Positions 48,901 to 60,720 are shown, counted from the first letter of the stretch. The stretch is 64,000 nt of DNA from Nautilus pompilius (GCA_018389105.1 JACATO010002186.1:3114501-3178500), one strand, 5' to 3'. Translations and numbers: made by a program. The notes: a model not told the origin generated them from the sequence alone.

Positions 48901-49170
48901 CAACGTGGGATACAACACCGTCCTCCAATTAAGTAAAAGGAGACAAAACGCGTCTCCGTCCATTTTAAAACAAAAATCGGCCCCACCCCCCTTCTTTTAC
49001 TCCAGTTGAACTTAATGAACAGTGGCCAAACGATACCCCATAGACTGCTAAAGACATACAGAGAGTTCGGCACGGACAAAACCCGCCTCTCCTGCCGTAT
49101 AGGGAGGAGTTTGGGTAGCCCGCTGCTCTCCTGGCGATAGGCACACAAACACAGGTCAAAATAAGAAAAA
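45901..49170 (+). mobile_element. LINE copy C, ORF2 RT to 3' end
   Basis: A 5'-truncated copy; the most readable reverse transcriptase in the window. It covers ORF2 from before the RT through the C-terminal zinc-knuckle region (46020-48343) and a 3' UTR with CT-rich runs (48563-48650), ending about 49170. 48990-49170 resembles 60580-60700, so both mark LINE 3' ends. Confidence 0.7.
46020..48343 (+). pseudogene. LINE C ORF2: reverse transcriptase and C-terminus
   Basis: LGEFADSLEWWFLGKAKLR, then from 46303 a 154-codon frame with LTDIGDIIPSLFPNYKELY, VQEIIKAIMASNKDKSPGND and FYKRFEYLLPKDLTMI. After a frameshift come NWRPISLLNTDYK, ANRLAKVMDKVIGADQSC, MLAVDQ (followed by a stop) KAFDRLDW, FGDYFINYIKL and the catalytic ILQYADDTTLLL (47207). 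A SGAKIN box follows at 47299. The C-terminal part has LSQRDIYFFLASRPI (47850), CKSPKYLTCSAEDETVIHC (zinc-binding, 48069) and SNFLVFTAQGVVWGS. The YADD is intact but stops and shifts kill the ORF. Confidence 0.8.
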
Positions 49171-49176
49171 ACAGCT

Positions 49177-49400
49177 GTGGCGTCCGAACGTGGAACCGAC
49201 CCGGCTCCCGAAACACAAACACATCTTTACACACTAACCCCAAAAATTATACACCCCCTCAAGAAGATCAAAGTGGAGTTCCGGGGTATTGGCGTTCCAA
49301 GTCTACCGTTTGGGGTTCCGACCAGGTCACCGGGAGTCGGCCCTGGTGGACAGAGGCGCCAGTGCGTCGAGTATCTCCGCTACTGACATATCCTCTGCTC
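49177..49400 (+). pseudogene. Retropepsin-like fragment
   Basis: The frame through 49310-49385 reads RESALVDRGASASSISATDI, matching the aspartic protease active-site pattern 'ALVDTGAS' of LTR retrotransposons, with T replaced by R. Preceded by KKIKVEFRGIGVPSLPF. It sits between the 3' end of LINE C and the 5' end of LINE D, with no further pol. Short, so family (Gypsy or BEL) is not decidable. Confidence 0.35.
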
Positions 49401-49403
49401 GTA

Positions 49404-49637
49404 AGGGACGCTTTTTTTCCCTGGGCCCACCATCTGGCTGGGAAGGTTAGGCGCTAGCTCAGATCGTATTGCAGACTTGAGGTGCTGAACCTCCCCCCCC
49501 CCAAGAGTTTTTCCCGGCTGGGGAAGCGATCGCTCTAACGGAGTTTTCGCTCCACATCGGGGGCATTTTGCCTCCACAAAACGAGGCGCTTTGGCGCCTC
49601 AACACGGGCTTCGGCCTCCACTAGAGGTTTCGACCTC
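49404..49637 (+). other. Array of stem-loops in LINE D 5' region
   Basis: Hairpins at 49404-49422 (5 bp), 49479-49493 (5 bp, loop GCTGA), 49540-49553 (4 bp, loop TTTTCG), 49559-49575 (6 bp with one G-T, loop ATTTT), 49583-49600 (7 bp, loop TTTG), 49606-49617 (4 bp with one G-T, loop TTCG) and 49624-49637 (5 bp, loop TTCG). The last five align with hairpins of copy A while their stems carry paired changes. Confidence 0.75.
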
Positions 49638-50499
49638 CCTACCCACTCCCTTCTCATCGAGAAAGCGACGACAACAACAAAGCACTTGATTAGACTAATT
49701 CAGATCCTGACGGTTCTTAAACGAATCTTCAAGGTAGGATTTTAGGGAGCAATATTGTAAGAGTTGTGGAATCAAGGACACATCTGGGTACTGTTTGGAA
49801 ATAATGAGGCCTCTGGTTTTGGCGTGGTCCATCCTAGTAACTGCAGCTTCTTCAGAGGTGGAAGAGCCGGTTAACGCCGATCGAGTTGGGAATATACTTG
49901 GTTAGTCCAGGTGCAATCGAGGTTTCAGCCAGGCAGCGACTGTCGAAAGGAAGGATCAGCAGGAATTAACAGAACTGCAGCGAGCTCTGGCCTGTGCATC
50001 TATTCAGGGTTGCGGGTCTCATACCTACAGGTGGTGTTGGGTACCTGGTGGAGGATGTGGAACGAAATACACCCATCCACACTTGGAACAAACCTCAAGT
50101 GAGGGCGGGGGTGTCGCGTGCCCATTCGTATGCTGCTTCTGTGGGCACAAGACTGGTATGCGGCCCCGAGATGTCAATATTTGAATCTGAGGGTGAGGCA
50201 GACAAACTCGAGTTTAAACTTTTTTGCGAGGCTACAAAAAAAAAAGGTCTAATATCCTACTCAGACAGCGACATAAAAAGTCAGCCAAAGCAACACCATG
50301 GAGATTGGCAATCGCCACAGGTGGAACCAATTACCATTTGGGGGAAAGTCAGACAGGAATGAAGAGATTGCTCTTCATTATGGGCAGACCTGTGGGTTCA
50401 CTCCGGTAGCAAAGCTTTGGCTGCAGACGAGGCTTGCGTGATGGGTGACTCCCAGACCATGAATTAGATGGGCAGGGACCAGACACTAACCACAAGACG

Positions 50500-51396
50500 C
50501 ATTTAGCTGGAATTCCGCAGCTGCAAACCTTGTGCTCGCAGTTGTGCCTGGTGGATGCTTTTAGAAATAACCACCCGGGTGCTAAGTGGTACACTCACTA
50601 CAGCAGTAGATACGAGGTAGCGACTAAGATAGTACTAATGTACATTAGTACTAAACTAGCGCCCATTCTAGAGGAAGTAATTCCTTGGGGCGCCCACTCC
50701 AAGGTTAGGGCTGGCTTCAGTCAGGGTAGCGATCGGAGGACCCGGCAACCCAACAACCGTTCTGACTGAGTCGGAACACGGAGAAAGTGTACAGGGATCT
50801 GGAGAACACGGATAAATAGATTCCCAACTCTTATAGAAGGTGGGACATAGGGTAGAAAGCCGAGGAACTTCAGCACAGCGTTATCAGATGCAGATGCAGC
50901 CTAGAGAGCAGGGTTCTGGGCGGAAATGGGTGTAGCAAAGTTTTCTGCGGGTAGAGGCGGGGCAGAGGTTAGACAGCTGTAGACTAAGGAACTGACCTTT
51001 CAGCAGCTCAGTACGACCATTTCGGCGAGTTAGAGCGTAAACTAGACCCGGAAGGCGTCAGTCAATTGAAAGCTTTTGACAGGGGAGACTGGGGCCTACT
51101 GTTTAAGTCACTTAAAACTTAGGATTTGGGGAAAACTTCATTCGCTGGGTAAAGTCAGGGAACACCAACATCCAGACGAGGATTACAGCTTCATTCACAT
51201 CGGCATATATTAAACCCTCTCGCCAGATAAGGCGGGGGTGCCCTCTCGGTGCCTTAATTACGTACTCACTGAGGAGACGCTGGCCCCGCTCGATCGGATC
51301 TGGGGAGAAAGGAAAATAAACTAAAATAATACAGGATGCCGACGACACCACGATCTTCTTCCATGACGAGGGGAGGGGAGGGGAGGGAACCTGCCC
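50500..51396 (+). pseudogene. LINE D endonuclease and RT fragments
   Basis: Endonuclease: CLVDAFRNNHPGAKWYTHY, RYEVATKIVLMYISTKLAP (where the usual R-L-D-R has become K-I-V-L) and EEVIPWGAHSKVRAGF (SDH lost to GAH). RT: LKAFDRGDWGLLFKSLK (51068), GFGENFIRWVKS-like sequence, PSRQIRRGCPLGAL and IQDADDTTIFFHDE (51331; YADD altered to DADD). Inactive. The RT is cut off by the start of the hAT element. Confidence 0.65.
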
Positions 51397-54300
51397 AGTG
51401 GCGGCGCCAGTGCTACAGTGCAGAATTGTACCCAGGGGTAGGGGTTCGAACCCCCGTTGGACTTGAAAACTTCCACCCTGAGCGAAAAAAAAAAAAAAAC
51501 TCTCCCTGAACCGAGCAAAGGGTTTTTTCACGCGCTGTCTACGGAGCGAATATTTGCTTGTCTGTTTTGAAAGTTGCTACGTTTCTCTTGTGGGCTGCAC
51601 ATCTCATATCAGGAAATTTATTAGCAAGAGTTGAAATGTCTGTGTGGTGTAGCCATCGGTTGCCGGTTGCATCATAGTCCCTCCGGGTCAGCTCGCCTGG
51701 CATCGCCGGCCCCCGACAGCTTCGTGTTGATCTGCCACCAAAATAATATGCGTGACCGCCAGAGGCCAGGAGCCGGAACTTGGACTGTTACACGATGGGG
51801 ATTCTCATTGGCTGGCACCACTGGGAGTGGATCCTAGAAAAGCTGGACAGAGACTTTGTGGGGCAGTACGGACGTATATGAGCGAACCGAGTGGCCGACA
51901 TTGGCCCCACCAGCGGCTTTAAGAGTCAGTCGGTAAGTGATGTTTAGATTATTTGTAAATTGCTTTTAATTATGCTTGCTTTAATAATTTTGGCAGGTAT
52001 ACCGTTTATATACGTTGATCTGTATGGCACTTACAATGTTTTTTCTTTGATTTGAACCGTAGAGTCTCACCTAAAACAATGGCCATTCATTCTGAAAGTG
52101 GTTAGATGCCTTTTGGTCAGTTATGAGAGTAAACTGATATCAGCTATTTTGCCAAAAGATAATGTTTGCTGAGAATTTAAAATATCAAAGTTCTATTTAA
52201 ACAGCGCTTAAAACATCTTCCCATGACATTGGCCACATTGCTCAAGCAACAATGACAGCAAAAGAGGTCAAAGAAGCAATTGAAGGATTGAGTTCCGGGG
52301 ACAAGTATATGCTTCTGAAACATCACAAAGTGCCAAGACACGACTATAGTTGCTATCGTTCCTTTAAATGCACATGGCCTGATGATCACAAATGGATGGT
52401 GTATAGTATGCATCTAGATGGCGCCTTTTGCATCAAGTGTCTTGTTTTGCAATAATTACTTGAACAGAGGTCAGTTTGTCAATAAACCTTTCACTGCATG
52501 GCACAAAATATCACGAAGAGGCACAGCAACTGGCAGATGAGTTTTTGAGAGCAATAGAGCAGCCAAATGCAAACATACAGAATTTGATGGACAACAGGAA
52601 AGCAGCTAATGTGCAACAAAACAGAGATATGGTTAAAGCAGTTGCAGGAGCCATTTTGTTTTGTGGATGCCAATGTATAGCACTTCAAGGTAGTCACGAA
52701 AGCTTAGATATGCCAGGTAATCCTAGCAACTTTTTGAGTATACTTCGTCTGATTTAAAATCACAACACCACTCTTAGGAATCACTTGTTATCTCCAACCA
52801 TGAATAATGCAACGTACATTTCTCCAAACACTCAGAATCAAATAATTGAGATTCTTGGTCATGATATTATCCTGTCAGAAATAGTGGATGAAATAAAGGA
52901 AGCCAGCTTCTTCAGCATCCTTGTAGATGAGGTCACAGCCACAATGCAGAACATCTTGCCCTTTGTGTGCAGTTCGTTGACAAGAAAGGAGATATCAGAG
53001 AGGAGTTCTTAAGGTTTATTCCCCTAAAACGGATTTCCAGTGAACATCTGGCTCAGAAAATTCTGCATGCACTTGATGAACTCGGTCTGATTGTGCTCAA
53101 ACATGGCTTCAAGCAAAGTAGGTGTGCAGGCTAGAATTAGACAGTTGTCACCCCTTCCCACATCCACTGCAGTGGACATTGACTTATCACCAAATTCAAG
53201 CATACATGTGCCATGCCAGAAGTTCGTAATGTGATTGACAGACTTAAGCACTGCTTTAGTTTTTCCCTCTTCAGTCCAAAGAGATCAGGACTTCTGGAAG
53301 AGATAGTAAGAGGAAGTGTTGAGGATGGCAGCAGAAGGAAAGTACTTTTGGATCTGTGCAAAACTCGCTGGGCTGAATGTCAAAGTGCATACCAGCACTC
53401 TTACCAAGCATTTGTATACCTGGTTGAGGCACTTGAAGTAATTGGATATAGACAGCACCTTGATAAGTACCAGCTTTTCACTGACTGGGACACAGTGAGT
53501 AGAAGTGAGGCACAACAAATTCTAGCAAGCATCACTTCTTTTTACTTCATCGTCATATTCGCAATGATTTATAAGTACCTGTCCCATTTGTCAGGAATCA
53601 CCACTAAGCTTCAGAGAACCACCTTGGATATTATCCATGCACACACAATGGTAAGACCTGTAATTTTATCATTTACAATTATAGTGTTCCTACTTATCCA
53701 GTAAATGATAATATTTTTCATGTTTTTGTTACTTCTGAACAGATGTATTTTCTCTGCTACATAATTTACTCTGCAGATTGCTGACATCAGTGAAGTATAT
53801 GCAGCAGAGAGAGAGAATGTTGATGAATCATTTACAGTAGTGTATGACCAAGCTGTGTAGGATTAACACCATGCCGACTTCGTATTTCTCAATACCAAAA
53901 ACATCGTAACAACATACCTACTGATTGCATTAGTGACCACTACAAGGAGAAAGCAATCATACCATTCCTGGACCATGTGATCAGTGATTTGGATGCACGG
54001 TTTTCTCGTAAGTTCACATGCAAGGAATCTTTAAAATTTTTTGTTTTCTTCAAGTACAGCTATACTTTCTTGATGAGTTAGTATCATGCGTATTTGTTAC
54101 AAGTTATTAGCATTTATACACCGTAGATATACATGAGACCACATTAGTCCATGGACATTTGCAGACTTATATTACTTTTTGTTAGTTTAGGACCTAACTG
54201 AAATTATGTGATCAATAAATTTCTGCTTCCTCCAGCTCTGGGTGTCACTGCTTTCTCCCTTCTGGGGTTAGTTCCAGTGGTTGTGTGCCAGCAACTGCCT

Positions 54301-55532
54301 GACACATCAAGGAAGGCAGAAGTATATGCAAAGGATCTCCCCTCCCCCCAGATCTTGTTCCACAAGAGCTCCCTCATTGGAAAATGAAGTAGATTATCTT
54401 ATTAATGTTTAAACTGCTTTAGATGATTACTGATAATTCTTGTGCATTTAAACTGTTTTGGATATCCCTGCAGGTATGACGAGGTCCCTGAAGATAAAAG
54501 ACCCAGCACACCAGCTGCTGCAATCAAAGAATGTGATGCTATTATGTATCCAAACATCTACACATTACTGCAGCTTGCAGGCACTTTACCCGTTACCTCC
54601 TGTGAATGTGAGCGTAGTGCAAGTGTATTGAGGCACCTCAATAATTACCTGAGGGCTTTGATGTGGAAGGAAAGATTGAGCTGTCTGGCATTATCGCATA
54701 TTCATTATAATGAGGACATATCTTTGGATAAAGTTGTAGATATATTTGCCAAAAAGCACCCACAAAGATTGCATCTTGACTGCATCCTGTCAGATTAGAT
54801 TCACAAGATTTAGGTTGAGACTCATTTGCACAAGTCTGTAGCATCCAGCCCCTGCCAAGATAGGGTAAAACATTCCTTTTACCCTACAACAAAAGTTCCT
54901 ATTTTCATTTGAAGCTGTTGCAGGTCTAATGGAAATTTATATAATATCTCTTCTTAATAATTACAGATAAAAGAAGGTTCCTGTAGACAGTTATTATATA
55001 ATCCTGAGTAGGATGATGGGCTCAGTTGTATTGCATATAAAACAGGCTTTTGCTTTGAACTTACAGATCATAAATTCACTGCCATTTTACCAGGTTATTC
55101 TTTTTTTTGTGGTACATCCAATAATGTCATCATAACGTGTACATGGACATAACAGTATTTCATCCCATCATGTTGCTCCTACTGAGTTAATATAAAGTCT
55201 ATAAATGCACATTGTATTCTTTATGTATGGTTAGTCTGGATTATACAATCTACATGCAGTGGTTATTGCTTAATATGTTTGACTGAAAAGACATTCTCAC
55301 AGTTGCAGAACTTGTATCCATATTAACTCTGCCATTGTGTTTGTGATGAGAATTACATGGATAGTATTGTTTTGAATATTTTGTTGCTCTTTGTTATATT
55401 GAGTGAAAAAATACATACAGTATATATCGTTTTAATCACTTCAGGATATAGTGTGGTAATGGGTTACGTTGCATTTAGTTCCACCCTTTGCAAAAAGAAC
55501 CACCCCCCTTCAGAATCCTGGGTATGGGCCTG
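51397..55532 (+). mobile_element. hAT (ZMYM1-like) transposon copy 1
   Basis: The right end is fixed at 55532, where homology with the inverted copy stops in '...ctgggtatgggcctg' (its complement begins CAGGCCCATACCC, a CAG-type hAT end). The left end is inferred near 51397-51420, where 'cagtggcggcgccag' and 'tacccaggggtagggg' follow the broken LINE D. It contains a spliced transposase pseudogene and a 3' untranslated region of about 730 bases. A GC-rich 5' section (51560-51932) ending in a donor at 51933 looks like its promoter and leader exon. Confidence 0.7.
52205..54798 (+). pseudogene. hAT/ZMYM1-like transposase, spliced pseudogene
   Basis: Exons by GT-AG sites: 52205-53650, 53777-54007, 54236-54388, 54474-54798, plus a leader ending 51932. 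Motifs: an N-terminal TTF-like region (DYSCYRSFKCTWPDDHKWM, CIKCLVLQ, FVNKPFTAWHK); DUF4371-like ILGHDIILSEIVDEIKEASF and FSILVDEVTA (catalytic Asp context); LLDLCKTRWAECQSAYQHSY (RW box); IIPFLDHVISDLDARF; and the hAT dimerisation domain MYPNIYTLLQLAGTLPVTSC-ECERSASVLRHLNNYLRA, ending HPQRLHLDCILSD. Small frameshifts near 52452, 52505, 53010, 53130 and 53855 disable it. The unbroken dimerisation exon (118 codons open) shows it is relatively young. Confidence 0.8.
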
Positions 55533-55535
55533 CAG

Positions 55536-55972
55536 TGGTGCTGAGGGATGATGTACTGTATAGTAATATGTATTCACAAGGCCAGACGTGTGGTGTTCAA
55601 AAGTCAGTTTCAAGTATTGTGTCTACTATAAATGCCTGTATTGATTCACAAGCAACAGCTATTGATAGATCTAATATAGAAGTGAACTGTGACAGTGTCA
55701 ACGGCATCGGAGACAACCCAGGCTACACAGAGCATAAACAAACAGACCAACAGAGCATCCGACCCACTGCGCACAACATGAATCTCACAAAAATCCCGCA
55801 ATCAGCGTCAAATGCGTGCTTTTCAACTGAAAACACAACACTAACCCCACAATGTTCACTGCTATTCGTGTTACATAAACAGACAATGCCAAAAGATGCA
55901 CTGTTATTAAAGCCAAATAAGGCAAACAACAGATGCAAGGCTTTACCAGGAGTTGGACAAATCGTACTCTGA
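55536..55972 (+). CDS. Hypothetical open frame beginning at hAT edge
   Basis: A possible splice acceptor (...ggcctgCAG, 55535) lies at the junction between the hAT end and unique DNA. From there a frame of about 145 codons is open to the TGA at 55970-55972: VLRDDVLYSNMYSQGQTC, NIEVNCDSVNGIGDNPGYTE and LLKPNKANNRCKALPG. It is Ser/Thr/Asn-rich with no hydrophobic segment and two tyrosine motifs (DVLYSNM, NPGYTE) of the kind found in receptor tails. No domain was recognised. It could be a terminal host exon, part of another element, or chance. Confidence 0.25.
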
Positions 55973-56160
55973 CCATGCAATACCTCAATTTGGCTACTGA
56001 ATTTAAAACAAAAATCAACAGAATCACTGCTTGGAAGTCTAAGCAAATCAGTCGGCTTAATAGCAGTAAATGTAATATTTTAGGATTTGCAGGAAACAAA
56101 GACTATGGGATATCCACCACAAAATAGTAATTATAAACAGCATTAGCCTATGCCCAAATT

Positions 56161-58519
56161 TTAAAAAAAATCAACTGTACTCACCATCGATGTTTTCAGA
56201 GAAGCAGAATCCTTCTGTTGTTGTGATTTTGTGGTGAAAGCATCAATGATTTTCTGGATGTCAAGTGCCTGCTCCTCCAGCTGTTTATGGCCAACAGCAC
56301 AGTTGCTGTTCCGAGTATCACCGCTGCTATTCCTTAGGTAGTTTTTGAGGCATCTGAGGAAAGAGAAACTCTGATTGCATGAGGCAGATGTCACAGGCAG
56401 AATCAGTGATATGCAGATTAGTTTGTATAAATCTATAAACGCATCGCACTAGGGTCTCATTAGAGCTAGAAATTCCACTTTGTCATTCGCTGTCTGTCCT
56501 TGCTTTTGTTTTGTTTCCAGCAGATGCCGAACCTGATGTAGCTCTGCAGTCAGGTTCACTTCAGTCACTCCATAGTATTGGGCTATTGGCCAAAGACAAT
56601 TCTTGTCCAGGAAGAGCTTATGTTTGGGACTCAATGCTGAGACTTTAGTCAGAACACCCCCAGTCTCAATTGAAAACAGTCTTTTCATTTCATTCAGAAG
56701 TCTTCTGTCTATAATTGGATAGAAACAGTGCTTGCCAAGGTCATCAGAGGATGTGACAGGTGTGCATTCAGTTTGGGCCTCAAGAACAAAATCATGTAGG
56801 CGGCGGGGTGACTGGATCTGTCTCCTTTTATGTGGTCCGCTCTGTATGCCAGCCTTGACACACAGGTCCCTAGCTCTTGCCTGAATTTCACTCCATGATT
56901 CCTCTCCCCATTTTGCTGAGAGTGCATTGATAAAAGACTGAGCCAAGTCTACAGCAGATGAAAGCTCCAAACTGGGAGATTGTAGCTGGTCTGACATGAA
57001 CTTGGTGACTCGGAATAAATCCTTAAACAGAGTGAAAAGTAAAGCAAACTGCTCGTCAATCAGTCCATTTACAGTTCTGGCCTCCATTTTCCTCCATGCA
57101 TTTGGTTGACCCATAATATCCTGTAATGTAGCTAGAATGGCAGGGAATGATTTCATTATAGCCCACAAAACTGTATACTGGCATGCCCAGCGTATATCTG
57201 ACAATTTCTTCAACTCCACGGGCTGTGCAGTTGATTCCAGTTCTGTTTCTTCATGAAAAGATCGTGGGCAACAGAGTTTGAAAAGAAGTTGTAAAGCAGC
57301 TGCACAGTTTCAAAAAATTCACCTGCTTGTTGTATATTGCTCACAACATCCACTAAAACAAGGTTAGGTCTGTATATATAATGCCTGTGGGACCTCTTTC
57401 CTGAACCTCTCTTGTACCCTATTATTGCACCCGGACATCACTACCGCCCCGTCATAACACTGACCTATACACGCATTCTTATCAATAATACACTGGGCAA
57501 GCGTCTATTCAATGCTTTTAAGAAGCGACTCTATGTCCAACCCTTCTGCTGGAGTGAAGTGGAAAAACTCTTCAAGCACTGTTTCGTATTCAAATACCAC
57601 ACCCCCACTGATATTTGCTCCTATTTACTCAAGTCTTTACTTTCATCCACCATGATGGCAAAATGTTCAGCCTCCTCGATTTCTGCACTTATTTGACATC
57701 TGACCATATCTGCCATAATACCTATAATTTCATTTTGGATATCATGATGGGTGTATTTTGCATTTCCAGAATTGTCCTCAATTTTTTTTTAGTTCCAGTC
57801 TTATCAAACTGCACAATTACACTATTGCCACATCCTCCCAGTGTCCTCGCTGGGCAACGCCTTGACATGCGGTATAGCAGAGAGACTCAACCACTGCTCT
57901 CATATACTCACGATTTTCTTGGACAATCTTTGCATGTCCTTTATCAAGCTTATTTCCCAATCTTGAACCGTCTTGTTTTCTCAATATGAATTCATCCCGC
58001 GCCTCCATAGCAAACTTATGAGCTGCACTTAGATGGTGGGTTTTGAAAGCTGTTGTAGCTTTTCGCCAGTTGCGGTAACCGGTGACAGTGAAGGTAGACT
58101 CAGAATGGAACCCATGTCCTCCACACAGGAAATGACTGCATGCGAAGCAGAACGTAGCATCTTTTGTGATCGAATATTCCAACCAGGAGTACAGGTCAAA
58201 CCAGCCATGAATAAAACTCCTTTGCTGATTGCCAAACTGTTGCGATGGGTACTTTTTCAATGCTGGCAGACAGGGTCCTTCCTCAGGCTGCTGGCTAACA
58301 TCGCTAACAGTTTTCCCACTAGCACTAAGAGCAGCTTCATCCACATTCTCTTACCACTCCATTTCTTGTTCCCCTACTTCGCCCTCACACTCCTTCGATG
58401 AACTGCTGTTGTCCTCATCCCCACTTCTTTCTGCATGTCACTTTCTTTAAGACAGGCTCAGGCTGAGACACCACTGATTCCTCTGGATGAGGTTGTTTTC
58501 TCACTAAAAATTGATCCAT
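56161..58519 (-). pseudogene. hAT (TTF-finger, DUF4371) transposase copy, different subfamily
   Basis: Reads from ATG at 58519 (MDQFLVRKQPHPEESVVSQP) to a stop at 56161. TTF-type finger at about 58200-58020: KDATFCFACSHFLCG ... FTVTGYRNWRKATTAFKTHH, then LSAAHKFA. DUF4371/catalytic region follows: VQENREYMRAVVESLCYTA, RGHWED, then after shifts KYTHHDIQNEI and IMADMVRCQISAEIEEAEHF. The 256-codon frame 57219-56449 begins MELKKLSDIRWACQYTVL (RW box) and includes LLNEMKRLFSIE. The C-terminal dimerisation domain (56394-56161) reads MTSASCNQSFSFLRCLKNYL, with the usual C-E-R changed to C-N-Q, and ends in a shortened tail. Several stops and frameshifts. It differs clearly from the hAT pair flanking it. 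Confidence 0.8.
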
Positions 58520-59169
58520 TATTCACGCCGGCCAAAATAATGCACGCTAGCTTGTAGAAGCACAATGTATGTAGACTATCTCTCATGTGAGTGAGTGACA
58601 TTATAGCCACCTGTGCCCCGCAGGCTTGTCTCCCACAGCAGGCACTCCAAGGTGCATCACAGGCCTCTGCAGTAACTCACACTGACATCACCCTACCCCC
58701 CCAATGATTTCCTATTGTTCCACCACCCTAATGGAAGTGCGGACAATACATGCTGGAGATGGGAGCTGGAACTCTGTTACCACACTAAGGCTGACATAAT
58801 CCAGCTGCACTCCCATTGGGGCTGGCAGCTAAAAGACTCAGACGATAACGACGATGCCTGCAGGGAGCTCGTAGCAAGGACTGGACTGTGACTTCGGCCA
58901 GATACATACTAGCCAGCTCGTCTCTAGGCCAAATTTGGCACCAACATCATCACCACCATAAGTGATCTTAGATCAGCTTAACTGATCTCAGGAAGCAACG
59001 GCAAGACATTGACAATGAACGAACTGACAACAAATAAGCAGAAGTGTAGAGTGGATCTGACCTTAGACCTGCTCAGAGTTTATAACTTTATTGCTGCGTG
59101 GGTGCTATGGTAATTGTGGGCACTGTTTCACCAAATCAACTGGAGAAAGCAGCTGCAATTTGTATGTCA
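58520..59169 (+). mobile_element. LINE 3' fragment
   Basis: The stretch 58740-58960 ends in 'gtctctaggccaaatttggcaccaac', close to 'cgtcttaggccaaatcaacgctcac' at the end of ORF2 in copy C (48428). This marks the very end of a LINE ORF2. The rest of the segment has no readable coding. The hAT end on the left is not resolved. Confidence 0.4.
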
Positions 59170-60720
59170 AATTTCAGTTAATTTCTTGGTGGTGCTATTG
59201 TAATTTCTGCTGGTGCCACCTGAGCGCTGCCACTGAACCTGCTGGCTGTTTTTGACAGGGTCCACCTTCATGAGCAGGCATCCGGTGCCCAAATAAACAA
59301 AACCAAAACAGAAGAAGCATGGCCTGGTTCTCTCTGGAAAACATGACACAGCCCTGACAGTTTTTGTAATGAGGGTGCAACCCTTGGCACATAAACAGAT
59401 AAGGACAACTGGCCAGCCCATAATCTCAGATCAGTAGCATAGTCACAGCCCCTATCTGGTATAAGAGTAAAATAACAGGAATGTCCAAGTGGGCGCACAC
59501 TGCCATCAATGCTGAACTAGTGGTGTTCTTGTGAAATGCCTGGTCAATAAACAGGTGATTCTCCTTCCCCAGAATCTAGGACTACTGAAAACTAAATATA
59601 GCAAGCAAAATTCGCGGTCAGCAGATTTAAAAACATTAGATGTCATAGAGAACAGCGTTAGCATCCCAAAGTGGTGCACACTTTTCGCCCATCAGGCAAT
59701 GCCGCCTTTAATGTGGATAACAGAATAGCCACCGTTTGTGGGGAAACCCAGACTTCACCAAGAACTCAATAATAACCTTGACAGTTTCCACAAAAATAGC
59801 ATAGAAAGTTGAAGAAAGAGCAAAATAACCCTGGTGGGAAATTCAATTAAAATAGATGAAGTAATGAAACTGGTCCACAAAGTGTCACAATGTGATATAC
59901 ACCTGGTGTTGGCCCCAGAGCCAGACTACAGGTGGGGATTCATGGAAAGACTTGTGAACAACTCAAGAGGCTGTCATTTAGACTGCTACACCTCTGACAT
60001 CCACTGGAGAATCTCACACTTGGTGCTGATCCATACGAAGGAAAATAAACAAGTGGAAATTGATAGATTTGATGCCTCGTATGTGAAAGGCTGGACGACA
60101 TGACACGGTCATTCACAGTGCCTTTACCTGTCTACAACATAAAGACCTATGGGACCTGGTCCAAGGAATTAAAGGTCATCAGCACAGACTTTATCTGTAC
60201 CGGCAGGTCTTTGGGTTCACCCCTCATAATAAAAAGGGCAGTCTTTCAAACTTCCTGATTTTATCTGCCCAGCAGACTGCTTGGAGAGGATGGGAAACCC
60301 ATTCCAACAGGTGTCAAATACCTGGCTATAACCAGGCACTAGGCTGCCTACAGAGCAAGGAACTAACTAAGCACATTTAAATGTGCTTCAATAAACACAA
60401 ACAATCGACTTAGGCCAGACTCCTCAGTCAGAAAAGCATCATTTTTAGAAGACAGACAGACAATAATGTAAACACTGCACTGACTAGCAAGCAGGCATTC
60501 AATGTAAAAGCAGCTGGGAGGTCACTGCAAAATAGGACGACTACCATGAATTGTCAACTAAAACGGATTTTTATTTTTCCAGCTCCTAGGGCCATACAGA
60601 GAAAAAACTCATTAAATCTCCTCCCCCTCCTACCTATGGGAAGGAGTCTGCATGACCAGCTATTCCCAGACAGCCTAACAAACTTTCACAGGCATAGGTA
60701 GATAAGCCTCATTCATAAAC
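59170..60720 (+). mobile_element. LINE copy E, ORF2 C-terminus and 3' end
   Basis: Pieces collinear with copies B and C: FDRVHLHEQASGAQINKTKT (59245 on, thumb region after YADD), 'INAELVVFL', PSGNAAFNVDNRIATVCGET, VTMWYT-like box, a C-terminal segment near 60070 (CLVCERLDD) and FQTSXFYLPSRLLGED (60246). The 3' tail from 60560 ('gtcaactaaaacggattttt') matches the tail of copy B. Extensive stops; old copy. Confidence 0.55.

Larger units (their letters stand above)
49401..51396 (+). mobile_element. LINE copy D, 5' end to RT
   Basis: Carries the same structured 5' region as copy A (49404-49637), an ORF1 start (49990-50362, GLIPTGGVGYLVEDVERNTP, matching copy B at 40086), an endonuclease fragment (50530-50769) and an RT fragment (51060-51380). 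It stops at about 51396, where hAT-like sequence begins. Large internal deletions are evident, for instance of the ORF1 knuckle. Confidence 0.7.

Noticed and set aside
51112..51531. 139-codon minus-strand frame
   Set aside because: Antisense to LINE D RT and the hAT left end; includes a poly-A-derived Phe run.
57412..57989. Two + strand open frames (94 and 124 codons)
   Set aside because: Antisense shadows of the minus-strand hAT pseudogene.
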